This document shows, piece after piece, positions 45,053 through 54,088 of a DNA stretch of 64,000 nucleotides (the stretch's first letter is position 1; every line of letters begins with the position of its first letter). A program made the translations under genes and the position numbers. The stretch is from CAWGMT01 sp963823675 (GTDB taxonomy: Bacteria; Planctomycetota; Planctomycetia; Isosphaerales; Isosphaeraceae). Location: positions 843,639-907,638 of the forward strand of contig CAWGMT010000007.1 of NCBI GenBank assembly GCA_963823675.1, written 5' to 3'. The notes under the pieces are model-generated. The model saw only the letters and a list, made by a program, of their open reading frames with translations, was not told the origin of the DNA and did no database searches.

Positions 45053-46357
45053 ATGAGTGAGCTGCGTCGCCACAAGTTGAATCCAGGAACGGTCAAGCTG
45101 GGATCGATCGCAGCGTTGGCGTCTTGCGTTGTGTGGGGTGTCGAGCCGTCCGCCCGATGCCAGACGACGAAGAGCCCTCGGCAGCCAGCCGGTACCAAGG
45201 CGGCGGCACCGGCACTGCCGACGCTGGCGACCCGATTGGCGTTTCCGAACTTGCGATTCGACCGGCCCGTGGCCTTCGACTATCCCAAGGGCGCGGAGAA
45301 TCAGTACTTCATCGTGGAGCAGCACACCGCCACGATCTGGTCGTTTCCGGATCAACGCGACACGGGCAAGAAGCAGCTCTTTCTGAAACTGCCGGACCCG
45401 ATCAATCGCGGCAACGAAGAGGGATTGCTGGGGCTGGCGTTCCACCCCAAGTATCAAGCAAACGGGCAGTTCTTCGTCTACTATTCGGCCAACGATCAGG
45501 GCCGCCGGCGTTCGGTGGTCTCTCGATTTCGGGCTGGTCGTGAGGACGGCGGTCAGGCCGATCCCGCCAGCGAGGAGCGAATCTGGGTCTCCGCCGACGA
45601 CCCGTTCGAGAACCACAACGGCGGCACGATCGTCTTCGGGCCGGATGGGTATCTTTATATCACCCTCGGAGACGGCGGAGCGGCCGACGATCCGATGTCG
45701 AGCGGTCAGAATCCCCGCGACTGGTTCGCCTCGATCTTGCGGATCGACGTCGATCATCCGGCGCGAGGGCTTCCCTACGGCATCCCGCGCGACAACCCAG
45801 CCCGCCGGTCCCGGCGATTTGCCCACTGGGCGCCCGAGGTCTATTGCATCGGCCTGAGAAACGTCTGGAAGTTCAGCTTCGACCGCAAGACGGGCGAGCT
45901 CTGGGCGGGAGACGTGGGACAGAACCTCTGGGAAATGGTTCACCGGATCGAGAATGGTGGGAATTACGGCTGGAGCATCCGGGAGGGGTTTCACCCTTTT
46001 CAACCCCAGCGCCGTCAGCGCGCGGACTCCGCCTCGAAGATCCAGCCGCCGATTGTCGAGTATCCGCACGCACCAACGCGACAACGGCCCGATGCCGGCT
46101 TGAGCATCACGGGCGGATACGTCTATCGCGGCAAGAAGATTCCCGCGCTCGTGGGGATCTACGTCTACGGCGATTTTGAGAGCGGACGGATCTGGGGCCT
46201 GCTCGCCGACAAGGGGAAGCTGATCGCCAATGCCGAGCTGATCGACATCCGGCGCAACCCCGGCCTCAAGATCGCGTCATTCGCCGAGGATCGCGACGGC
46301 GAGATTCTCATCCTGTCGTTTGACGGCCGGATCTACGAGCTGGTGCCGCGGCGCTGA
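45053..46357 (+). CDS. Secreted PQQ-type sugar dehydrogenase (glucose/sorbosone dehydrogenase family)
   Basis: 434 residues, ATG 45053, signal peptide about residues 15-35 ('GSIAALASCVVWGV'). A six-bladed soluble-glucose-dehydrogenase-like propeller: 'EEGLLGLAFHPKYQANGQFF', 'HNGGTIVFGPDGYLYITLGD', 'PEVYCIGLRNVWKFSFD', 'LWAGDVGQNLWEMVHRIENG', 'GGYVYRGKKIPALVGIYVYG'. The His in the HNGG and H-P-K segments and the GxRN loop are those used for cofactor and substrate. It should oxidise aldose sugars in the periplasm if PQQ is available. A large planctomycete paralog family exists. Confidence 0.92.
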   Translation: MSELRRHKLNPGTVKLGSIAALASCVVWGVEPSARCQTTKSPRQPAGTKAAAPALPTLATRLAFPNLRFDRPVAFDYPKGAENQYFIVEQHTATIWSFPDQRDTGKKQLFLKLPDPINRGNEEGLLGLAFHPKYQANGQFFVYYSANDQGRRRSVVSRFRAGREDGGQADPASEERIWVSADDPFENHNGGTIVFGPDGYLYITLGDGGAADDPMSSGQNPRDWFASILRIDVDHPARGLPYGIPRDNPARRSRRFAHWAPEVYCIGLRNVWKFSFDRKTGELWAGDVGQNLWEMVHRIENGGNYGWSIREGFHPFQPQRRQRADSASKIQPPIVEYPHAPTRQRPDAGLSITGGYVYRGKKIPALVGIYVYGDFESGRIWGLLADKGKLIANAELIDIRRNPGLKIASFAEDRDGEILILSFDGRIYELVPRR

Positions 46358-46372
46358 GCTGCCGAGAACCAC

Positions 46373-47548
46373 TCAATGGACGGGTGCAGCGGGCCCGGTG
46401 CTCTTGCGGTGAAAGCGAGCGCCCTGGCCGAGCAGCGCGATGATTTCGCTTATCTTCCGCAGCGATACCCAGATATTACTGGCGGCCCGCGCGTCGGCTG
46501 CCTGCCGGCGCAAGACGGCGAGCGCGGTCCAGTCAAGCGACCACGCTTGCTCGATAGCTTGCTCCTGGATGTGGCGCGTGAGATCCTCGAGCCGCTCGAT
46601 CAGGGCCGGGGTGATGGGACACTCGGCGGTGCGATACGGCTCCTTTTCGTCTGATGCGGTTGCTTCGGATCGTTTTCGGCTGTTGAACAGGCCAGTCAGC
46701 CGGGAGCGCCAGCTTGCCGATACCCGGTCGTTCTGCTTCGGTTGCAAGGAGGTGGGATGTTGCTGGACCTCGCTCGAATCGGGATCGACCCAGGTGCCGA
46801 TCCGAACGATCATGGCCGTGATATTGTCGAGGCCGCCGCGAAGATTGGCCAGACTGATCAGGTAACGGCAGGCATCGCGCGGGTGGAAATTGGCCGCGAA
46901 CGCGCCAATTTCGGGATCGTCGACCGGGCCGGAGAGACCGTCCGAGCAGAGGAGATAGACGTCGCCGAGCTCGACGCGCAGCGGGCCCTCGACGTCGACC
47001 TCGATGTCGGTCTCGGGACCAAGACTGCGCGTGATCACGTTGCGGGGCACGGACAGGTTGGCCTGTTCGGGCGTGAGGTGGTTTCGCCGCACGAGCTCCC
47101 ATGCGAGACTGTGATCGAAGGAAAGTTGATCGATTCGGTTGCGGCGAACCCGGTAGACGCGCGAGTCGCCGACATGCGCGACCAGGGCGCCTTGAGGGAG
47201 CAAGAGCAGCGCGGAACACGTCGTGCCCATGCCCTGGAAGTCGCGATTGGCGGATGCCCGGTTGTGAATCAGAGCACTGACCTCGCGGAACGCCTTGACA
47301 ATCGCTTCCGACGGCGTGCCCGCGCGGGTTTTCATGTAGTTGTGCGGCAGGAGGTCGCAGGCCATCTTGCTGGCGAGCTCGCCCACGGCGTGGGCGCCCA
47401 TGCCGTCGGCCACCATGAAGACATGCCCGCGCTGCTTCCACGCGTCGGCGTGGGATGCACGGACTGCCGTGTAACTGTCCTGGTTGTTGGATCGGCGCAT
47501 GCCCGTGTCCGTCGCGGCCGCGTCGATGACGATATCATCCCAGTTCAC
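46373..47548 (-). CDS. PP2C-type Ser/Thr phosphatase
   Basis: 391 residues. The first 250 are a full PPM fold: 'DTGMRRSNNQDSYTAVR' (Asp for metal), 'FMVADGMGAHAVGELASKMA', 'ALVAHVGDSRVYRV', 'DVYLLCSDGLSGPVDDPE', 'GLDNITAMIV'. The remaining 140 residues form a charged helical extension of unknown function. It reverses Ser/Thr phosphorylation, and kinases are encoded nearby (52.3 and 0.6 kb). It is divergent from the M16 peptidase gene and convergent with the sugar dehydrogenase. Confidence 0.94.
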   Translation of the reverse strand: MNWDDIVIDAAATDTGMRRSNNQDSYTAVRASHADAWKQRGHVFMVADGMGAHAVGELASKMACDLLPHNYMKTRAGTPSEAIVKAFREVSALIHNRASANRDFQGMGTTCSALLLLPQGALVAHVGDSRVYRVRRNRIDQLSFDHSLAWELVRRNHLTPEQANLSVPRNVITRSLGPETDIEVDVEGPLRVELGDVYLLCSDGLSGPVDDPEIGAFAANFHPRDACRYLISLANLRGGLDNITAMIVRIGTWVDPDSSEVQQHPTSLQPKQNDRVSASWRSRLTGLFNSRKRSEATASDEKEPYRTAECPITPALIERLEDLTRHIQEQAIEQAWSLDWTALAVLRRQAADARAASNIWVSLRKISEIIALLGQGARFHRKSTGPAAPVH

Positions 47549-47783
47549 GACCTGACCTTGTTCTCATCTCGCAAGCCAGTATCGAGGCGTTACCGGGGCC
47601 AGGCCCCGCCGTGATCGCGAGCTCTTACGATCTTAGGATATGATCCGCTGCCCGCAAAGCAAGTAAGCAATTGGAAAACTCCATCTAGTCACGCGGGCTG
47701 GCTGCGCACCTAATAGTACATCAATCTTAACTTCTTTGTGACCAAAGATCTCTCACTGACCTCAATTTGGGCAACTCCAGGCG
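47549..47783. promoter_or_regulatory. Divergent promoter region PP2C / M16 peptidase
   Basis: 235 bases, AT-richer than the surroundings. It contains a short palindrome CTTTGTGACCAAAG (47734-47747) some 37 bases before the M16 start, a possible operator. I cannot assign hexamers with confidence. Confidence 0.35.
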
Positions 47784-50435
47784 ATGAACGAATTCCACAT
47801 CCCCTCGGGCTTTCCCCTGTCCAAAATCACGCTCGACAACGGTCTTGACGTGATCGTACGACACCAGCATCAGCTCCCGGTAGTGGCCGTAAACCTCTGG
47901 TATCACGTTGGTTCCAAAAATGAAGAAAGGCACCAACGCGGGTTTACCCACCTCTTCGAGCATCTCATGTTCGAGGGTTCGTTGCACTACCCTGGCGATT
48001 TCTTCAAGCACCTCCAGCGCCTGGGAGCTAACATCAATGGTTCGACATCGACCGACCGTACCAATTATTACGTTGACATTCCCGTCGCCCACGTCGAGCT
48101 GGCGCTGGCGATGGAGTCGGACCGGATGGCGAACCTGCTGGGAGCGCTCACCGAGACCAAGTTAGGGATTCAGAAGGACGTCGTCAAAAATGAATATCGG
48201 CAGAATTACGCAAACCGTCCTTACGGCATGGTCTGGCCGCTCATTGCCGAGGCCCTTTATCCCCCTCTGCATCCCTACAGTTGGCTGACGATCGGCGTCA
48301 TGGAGGATATCGACTCGGCGACAATCGGGGATGTCTCATCGTACTTCCGCCGGTTCTACGTTCCGAGCAATGCCAGCCTGTCGATCGTTGGCGATATCGA
48401 GTTGGTGGATGCATTTGCCCTCGCCGAGCGCTACTTTGCCTCGATACTGGGCGGTTCCCGAGCGCAAACGCCGTGGGCTCCTGATCCGCTCCTGAAGAGC
48501 AGCATCGACCTCGTGCTGCACGATCGGGTCGAGCTCGATCGTCTCTACCTCGTTTGGCCCGCAGTGCCGCACTTTCACGCCGATGATGCCGCGCTCTTGT
48601 TGCTGGCTGATGTCCTGGCCCGGGGCCGGTCGAGCCGGCTCTACCGCAAGCTGGTGATCGACGAGGCAATCGCGCAGGACGTCACCGCGTACCATTCGGG
48701 ACGGGAGCTGGCTGGTTCCTTCGGGATCGTCGTGACCCTGCGGCCGTCACGTTCGAGCGCGGCGGCCCAAAACCTGGTTGACGCGGAGCTTGCGACGATC
48801 GCCGGCTCGGGCGTGGCACCCGAGGAGCTAGCGCGCGTACAGCGGCTGCGGGTCTCGAGCTTCTTCTTCGCGCTGGAGCACATGGGAGGCTTTGGCGGCG
48901 TCGCTGATTCGCTCAATGCGTTCAACGTCTTGCGGGGCGATCCCGGGCTCTTGGCGACCGACATCCAGCGGTTTGGCGACGTTCAACCCGAAGCGCTCCA
49001 AGCCGTGGCGGCCGGCTATCTCGCGGGCCGGACCCGGGTCTGTCTCTCGGTCGTCGGCCGGCCGAAGCGAGCCACCTCGCCGCTCGACCGCTCGCAGCCG
49101 CCGGCGAGCGCCTCACCGGTTCCGTATCGCCCGCCGCTGCCGCGGCAGCTCACGTTGCGCTGCGGGATCCCGCTGTGGGTGTTTCCCCGGAGCGAGCTGC
49201 CGACCGTGGCCGGGGCAATCGTCATCGGCGGCGGCGCGGGGTTGGAAGAGTCTCGCCAACCGGGGCTAACCCATTTGATGCTGGAGATGCTCGAGGAAGG
49301 AACGACGACGCGCACCGCGGCGCGGATTGCTGAAGAGGCCGAGTCCAGCGGCGCGACCATCGGCGCAAGCTGTGGCTGGGATGCGGCCTACGTTTCATTC
49401 CGCTGCCTGAAATCGGCGTTGCTTTTGACCCTGGATCTGGCCGTCGACATTCTCCGCAGCCCGACATTCCCGGAAACGGAATGGCAGCGGGTGCAGGCTC
49501 TGACCCTGGCGGCGCTACAGGCCGAGCGCGACAACGCCGAGTCACGCGCTTACCGCGCGCTCCTCGCGGCGCTTTACGGCCAGGATCATCCTTACCGGCA
49601 TCCCCTGGCCGGCACCATCGAAAGCGTCAGCCGAATTGCCCGCGCGGACCTGGCCGCGTTGCACGCGAGATACCTCGTCCCGGGCCGGGCGGCCGTGGTC
49701 GTCGCCGGCGATGTTGACCCGGATGTACTGGCCGACGAGCTCGACCGTCGGTTGGCGTCCTGGAGCGGCCCCGGCGTCTCCTTGCCGGCGATCGCCGACG
49801 CCGAGCGATCCGGATCACCGCGCCTGTTGCTTCTCGATCGGCCGGGATCCGCCCAGGCCGTCGTACGGGTCGGCCACGCCGGGTTGACCAGGACTGATCC
49901 GGCGTTCGAGCAGGCCCTGCTCTTGAACCAGATCCTGGGCGGCCAGTTCACGTCCCGGCTCAACGCCAAGCTGCGGGAAGAACGCGGGCTTACCTATGGC
50001 GTCCGCAGTCAATTCGACTGCCGCCGCGGCGCCGGTCCGTTCACGATCGGCGCGGGGTTGCAGGCCAACCGGATCGCCCAGGCGCTCGACGAGCTCTATC
50101 ATGAGGTCTCGGCATTACTCACCAGCCGGCCGCCCACCCAAGGCGAGCTGGATGACGCGCGTTGCGCAATCGTCGAAGGCCATGCCCGCCACTTCGAGAC
50201 GCCATCGGCTCTGGTCAACCGGTTTGCGAATCTGATCGTCTTTGACTTCCCCGCTGATTACGAAAGCGGGCTGGCCGAGCGCCTGGCTCGGATCGATCTG
50301 GACGCGCTCTTGGCCGCGAGCCATCGGTTGATTCATCCGCACTCGCTGGTTGTCGTCGTCGTCGCCGACGCCGCCCAGGTGACCGAGGACCTCAAGCGCA
50401 TCGACTGGGCGGCGGTCGAACGAATCGCCGAATAA
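47784..50435 (+). CDS. M16-family zinc peptidase (two-domain, pitrilysin type)
   Basis: 883 residues. The first M16 domain has the inverted zinc motif HxxEH ('GFTHLFEHLMFEGS', His56, Glu59, His60) and the downstream Glu in 'KDVVKNEYRQNYANRPYG'. The second domain (about 455-883) keeps the fold ('TVAGAIVIGGGAGLEESRQP', 'LREERGLTYGVRSQFDCRRG') but has no HxxEH, as usual for the regulatory half. No signal peptide is apparent. It probably degrades peptides in the cytoplasm or envelope. Start at ATG 47784. Confidence 0.94.
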   Translation: MNEFHIPSGFPLSKITLDNGLDVIVRHQHQLPVVAVNLWYHVGSKNEERHQRGFTHLFEHLMFEGSLHYPGDFFKHLQRLGANINGSTSTDRTNYYVDIPVAHVELALAMESDRMANLLGALTETKLGIQKDVVKNEYRQNYANRPYGMVWPLIAEALYPPLHPYSWLTIGVMEDIDSATIGDVSSYFRRFYVPSNASLSIVGDIELVDAFALAERYFASILGGSRAQTPWAPDPLLKSSIDLVLHDRVELDRLYLVWPAVPHFHADDAALLLLADVLARGRSSRLYRKLVIDEAIAQDVTAYHSGRELAGSFGIVVTLRPSRSSAAAQNLVDAELATIAGSGVAPEELARVQRLRVSSFFFALEHMGGFGGVADSLNAFNVLRGDPGLLATDIQRFGDVQPEALQAVAAGYLAGRTRVCLSVVGRPKRATSPLDRSQPPASASPVPYRPPLPRQLTLRCGIPLWVFPRSELPTVAGAIVIGGGAGLEESRQPGLTHLMLEMLEEGTTTRTAARIAEEAESSGATIGASCGWDAAYVSFRCLKSALLLTLDLAVDILRSPTFPETEWQRVQALTLAALQAERDNAESRAYRALLAALYGQDHPYRHPLAGTIESVSRIARADLAALHARYLVPGRAAVVVAGDVDPDVLADELDRRLASWSGPGVSLPAIADAERSGSPRLLLLDRPGSAQAVVRVGHAGLTRTDPAFEQALLLNQILGGQFTSRLNAKLREERGLTYGVRSQFDCRRGAGPFTIGAGLQANRIAQALDELYHEVSALLTSRPPTQGELDDARCAIVEGHARHFETPSALVNRFANLIVFDFPADYESGLAERLARIDLDALLAASHRLIHPHSLVVVVVADAAQVTEDLKRIDWAAVERIAE

Positions 50436-50549
50436 GGAAACCCGGCAGGCGCCGCTGGCGGGACGGCGCGAGAACTCTATAATGGAAGAAATTCGTTCTC
50501 GGAAGTCGAGCACCTTTCGTTACTTCGATCTGCGACTGAGGGACCGGCC

Positions 50550-52160
50550 ATGTCCACGAACCGGCCAGCGACTGATTCGGAAAGCGAGCCCCGCGATCGC
50601 TGGTCGGAACTCGTGAACGCGGATCTCGACGCCGATACGCTACGGTCGGTCCCCTCATGGGGCTTGAGCCTCTTGCTCCATGCCCTGCTACTGTTGCTCC
50701 TGGCTTTTGTGATCCATTTTCGCAGCGCGACCCAGCGGCCCGAGCGCTTGATCCAGCCGGCGGTTGTCGACAGCCAGCTCGGCGAGGTGACGTCACTGAC
50801 CCCGGCGAGTCGATCCGGCGATCCATTCACAATCGAGGACAATGCGAACCCTCCTTCGCTGGGCTTGACCCCGGCCGATCCGTTGCTCAAGCTCGTCGGC
50901 GAGCCGCAGATCGCCGCGCTCACTCAATATGCCCCGGTGCTGGGCGCTCCGAATTTGCTCTCCAAGACGGATGCGGGCCCAGGCGCTCTGAGCACCGTCA
51001 TGCGGCTGCCCGAGCTGGCTACGAGCGTGTCGGCCCCGTTCTCGGGCCGCCAGGGTCTCTCTCGCGCTCAGCTCGTCCGCCGGGAGGGAGGGACCGCCCG
51101 ATCCGAGAAGAGCGTCGAGGACGGGATCTCCTGGATCGTGCGGCACCAGCGGCCGGACGGGTCATGGAGCTTGAATTATCAACAGCAGTGCCAGGGGGAC
51201 GGATGTCCCCATCGGCTTTCGATGGAGTCGGACACGGCGGCGACGGGGCTGGCCCTTTTACCGCTTCTGGGCTCGGGTTATATCCACACGGTCAAGAGCC
51301 GTCATCAGGCGGCGGTAAGACGCGGGCTTGAATGGCTGGTCAAGCATCAACAACCCGACGGCGATCTGTACACCGGGCCACCGGGGATGGGCTACCTTTA
51401 CAGTCACGCGATCGGCACCATGGCCCTCTGCGAGGCTTATGGCCTCTCCCAGGATCCGAAACTGAAACGGCCCGCTCAGCGTGCGGTGCAATTCATTGTC
51501 AATTGCCAGGATCCGACCGGCGGCGGCTGGCGGTACACGCCCGGACAGGCCGGTGATACCTCGGTGTTCGGTTGGCAGATCTTCGCGCTGCGCAGCGGCA
51601 ATATCGCCGGGATCAAGATTTCCCCCAAGATCCTCAAGTCGTGTACGCTTTACCTGGACCAGGCGGCGGCCGACGAAAGCCGCGTCACTTACTCCTATCA
51701 GCCGGGTCGTCCGGCCACGGCCGTGATGACGGCCGAGGCCCTGGTCTGCCGGCAGATCCTGGGCTGGCCGCGGGATTTCCCGCCTCTTGTCAAAGGGGCC
51801 TCGCAGGTGGCGATCCATCTCGATCTCATGGATGAGCGGAACATCTACTACTGGTATTACGCGACCCAGCTTCTGCACAACATGAAGGACAAGGACTGGG
51901 AAAGCTGGAACCCCCGGGTCCGCGAGGCGCTGATCGAGATGCAGGTGAAGGACGATTCGTGCGCGAAGGGAAGCTGGGACCCGTTCCAGCCCGTCCCGGA
52001 TCACTGGGCCCAGAGAGCCGGACGACTCTACCTGACCTCGCTCTCAATCCTGACCCTCGAGGTCTACTACCGCTACTTGCCCCTCTACCGCGACTATGAC
52101 GAAGAGCAGGCCAAGGCCGGTGGTCCCTCCGGGCGGGCCGCTCAAAAGAAGTCGGGTTGA
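50550..52160 (+). CDS. Membrane-anchored prenyltransferase/squalene-oxidase repeat protein
   Basis: 536 residues, ATG 50550. One membrane helix near residues 37-53 ('GLSLLLHALLLLLLAFVIHF'), a 130-residue low-complexity linker, then about 330 residues of alpha/alpha-barrel repeats: 'ISWIVRHQRPDGSWSLNYQQ', 'LEWLVKHQQPDGDLYTG', 'QFIVNCQDPTGGGWRYTPGQ'. Second protein of this kind in the window (compare 5473-6414). Despite the name, such planctomycete proteins lack the DxDD-type catalytic motif and are of unknown function. It lies upstream of the kinase, in the same direction. Confidence 0.87.
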   Translation: MSTNRPATDSESEPRDRWSELVNADLDADTLRSVPSWGLSLLLHALLLLLLAFVIHFRSATQRPERLIQPAVVDSQLGEVTSLTPASRSGDPFTIEDNANPPSLGLTPADPLLKLVGEPQIAALTQYAPVLGAPNLLSKTDAGPGALSTVMRLPELATSVSAPFSGRQGLSRAQLVRREGGTARSEKSVEDGISWIVRHQRPDGSWSLNYQQQCQGDGCPHRLSMESDTAATGLALLPLLGSGYIHTVKSRHQAAVRRGLEWLVKHQQPDGDLYTGPPGMGYLYSHAIGTMALCEAYGLSQDPKLKRPAQRAVQFIVNCQDPTGGGWRYTPGQAGDTSVFGWQIFALRSGNIAGIKISPKILKSCTLYLDQAAADESRVTYSYQPGRPATAVMTAEALVCRQILGWPRDFPPLVKGASQVAIHLDLMDERNIYYWYYATQLLHNMKDKDWESWNPRVREALIEMQVKDDSCAKGSWDPFQPVPDHWAQRAGRLYLTSLSILTLEVYYRYLPLYRDYDEEQAKAGGPSGRAAQKKSG

Positions 52161-52272
52161 TTTCCCATTTGCCGACGATTCACGATTTCCGTAGACTAGA
52201 GCCGAGGCTGCGTGGCCTTTCGCCCGATCGATCGCGATCGTTCCACGTGGACGGGAACGGCTGACCCTGAAC

Positions 52273-54036
52273 ATGAGCACCGCGGATCGCCAACCATCTG
52301 AAGACACACTCGCCTGGATGAGCGAGGGCGACCAAGGATCGGATGTCGATTTGACCGGTATCACCCTGGGCGACTTCCAGGTTGAGCGGCTCCTGGGCCG
52401 GGGCGGGATGGGCGAGGTGTACCTCGCGACCCAACTGAGCTTGAATCGGCCGGTGGCGCTCAAGGTGCTCAGGCCGGATTTCGCGTCGAATCAAAGGTAT
52501 CTCGAGCGGCTCAAGCTGGAGGCGACGGCGGTCGCGCGTCTCAATCATCCCAGCATCGTCCACGTTTACACATTAGGGTGTATCGATCAGACGAACTTCA
52601 TCGCGATGGAGTTCGTCCAGGGGACGAACCTGCGCGACTACATATTGAAGAAGGGGGCGGTCGACCTGCCGCTTGCCTTGTCGATCATGAGGCAGACCGC
52701 GCAAGCGATCGGCACGGCCGGCGAGGCGGGGCTGATTCATCGCGACATCAAGCCCGAAAATATTCTGATGACGCGGAAAGGGCGAGTCAAGGTTGCGGAT
52801 TTCGGCTTGTGCCGCAACCTCGAGGGCAACATGGCGATCACGCAGCCGGGCGTCACGATGGGCACCCCGCTCTACATGAGTCCCGAGCAGGCGCAGGGCC
52901 ACGCGATCGATCACCGCAGCGACCTTTATTCGCTGGGCGTGACCTGCTACCACATGCTGACAGGAGTGCCTCCCTTCCGCGCTGAAAACCCGCTGGCACT
53001 GGCTCTCAAGCACGTGCGCGAGACTCCCCGCAGCATGCTGGTGCATCGTCCCGAGCTGCCGCTCGAGCTCGACAACCTGGTATTGAAGCTCATGGCCAAG
53101 GACCCGGCCGACCGCTACCAGTCGGCTGCCCTGATGCTGACCGATCTGGTGAAGATCCGCGAGTCTCTCCAGGTGGGATCCACCGCGACCTTTGCCGACT
53201 CGGGTCAGGCCGATGGGCTGGAGGCCGGTGACAGTCCCAGCATTACCATCCCCGATCGACCGAGTGCCAAGCGAGCCCCCGCGGGCTCGCGGTCGAAGTT
53301 GAAAGCGCCTGGCGTTTCTGCGCAGGTTGCCCTCGCGCCTCGGCCCGTGGTGCAGCTCAGTGGACGTCTGCTCACGCTGGTCGTGACGGCGTGCCTGAGT
53401 GCCGGGGCGCTGGCGGGCTGGAACGGGCGCTTGCCGGATGTGATGGCGATTCCGGCGGATGCCTCGCGAGGCCGGCCCGAACTCTGGCTCGATCCCGCAT
53501 GGCAAGCAATCCCGAAACGGAACTCGGCCGAAGAGCAGTGCCGCTTCGCGCAGATCCAGGCGCCGCCGGACCAATGGGTCGCTGCCTGGCTGGCCGTTCC
53601 TGGATATTTTCCGCATTCGCACGAGCCCGTCTCGAGGGCGTATATTCAACTGGCACGCGTACTCTATCGTCGCGGCGATCTCGATGCCTTGAGCGCCCTC
53701 GTTGCCGAGCTGTCCAGGTGGGAGGAGAGTCAGAAGCGCGATCAAGAGCTCGTCGACCTGGCGAAAGTGGCGCTGAGCGCGCGAAAAGGCGATCTTGAAG
53801 CCGTCGTCGAGGGGTTCGGGGGCCTGACGAAAGACGACCTTGCCGATATCCTGGACCCGGCGCTCATCGAGATGGGACTGGAGATATGCACCGATGTCAT
53901 GGCGGCGACGGGATCGGGAGCACAGTCGGTTGCGCGCGAGTCGCTGCAGTCAGTTCAGAAGAAACTCATCCGTCGCTTGTATCGCATCGAATTGAGCGGG
54001 GCCGGCAAATCCCGCGCGGCCGGTGCGAGACGCTAG
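52273..54036 (+). CDS. Hanks-type Ser/Thr protein kinase with membrane helix
   Basis: 587 residues. Glycine loop LGRGGMGEVY 41-50, Lys64 in VALKVL, 'LIHRDIKPENILM' with Asp158, 'VADFGLCR' 174-181, 'GTPLYMSPEQAQGH'. A membrane helix follows at about 362-382 ('LLTLVVTACLSAGALAGWNG') and a C-terminal helical extracytoplasmic domain of about 200 residues resembling TPR-like arrays. The domain order is typical of planctomycete receptor-like kinases. The next gene (FHA-GAF-SpoIIE) starts 50 bases downstream, so kinase and phosphothreonine reader or phosphatase probably work together. Confidence 0.95.
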   Translation: MSTADRQPSEDTLAWMSEGDQGSDVDLTGITLGDFQVERLLGRGGMGEVYLATQLSLNRPVALKVLRPDFASNQRYLERLKLEATAVARLNHPSIVHVYTLGCIDQTNFIAMEFVQGTNLRDYILKKGAVDLPLALSIMRQTAQAIGTAGEAGLIHRDIKPENILMTRKGRVKVADFGLCRNLEGNMAITQPGVTMGTPLYMSPEQAQGHAIDHRSDLYSLGVTCYHMLTGVPPFRAENPLALALKHVRETPRSMLVHRPELPLELDNLVLKLMAKDPADRYQSAALMLTDLVKIRESLQVGSTATFADSGQADGLEAGDSPSITIPDRPSAKRAPAGSRSKLKAPGVSAQVALAPRPVVQLSGRLLTLVVTACLSAGALAGWNGRLPDVMAIPADASRGRPELWLDPAWQAIPKRNSAEEQCRFAQIQAPPDQWVAAWLAVPGYFPHSHEPVSRAYIQLARVLYRRGDLDALSALVAELSRWEESQKRDQELVDLAKVALSARKGDLEAVVEGFGGLTKDDLADILDPALIEMGLEICTDVMAATGSGAQSVARESLQSVQKKLIRRLYRIELSGAGKSRAAGARR

Positions 54037-54088
54037 TTTGCAGTGTGAAGACCCTCATCACGCCCGGGCGGGCCGGGAGTCGAGACGT

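Noticed and set aside
44822..46084. 420-codon minus-strand frame opposite the sugar dehydrogenase
   Set aside because: Antisense shadow without motif; the plus-strand product is unmistakable.
52573..53745. 390-codon minus-strand frame opposite the Ser/Thr kinase
   Set aside because: Antisense shadow; all kinase motifs are on the plus strand.
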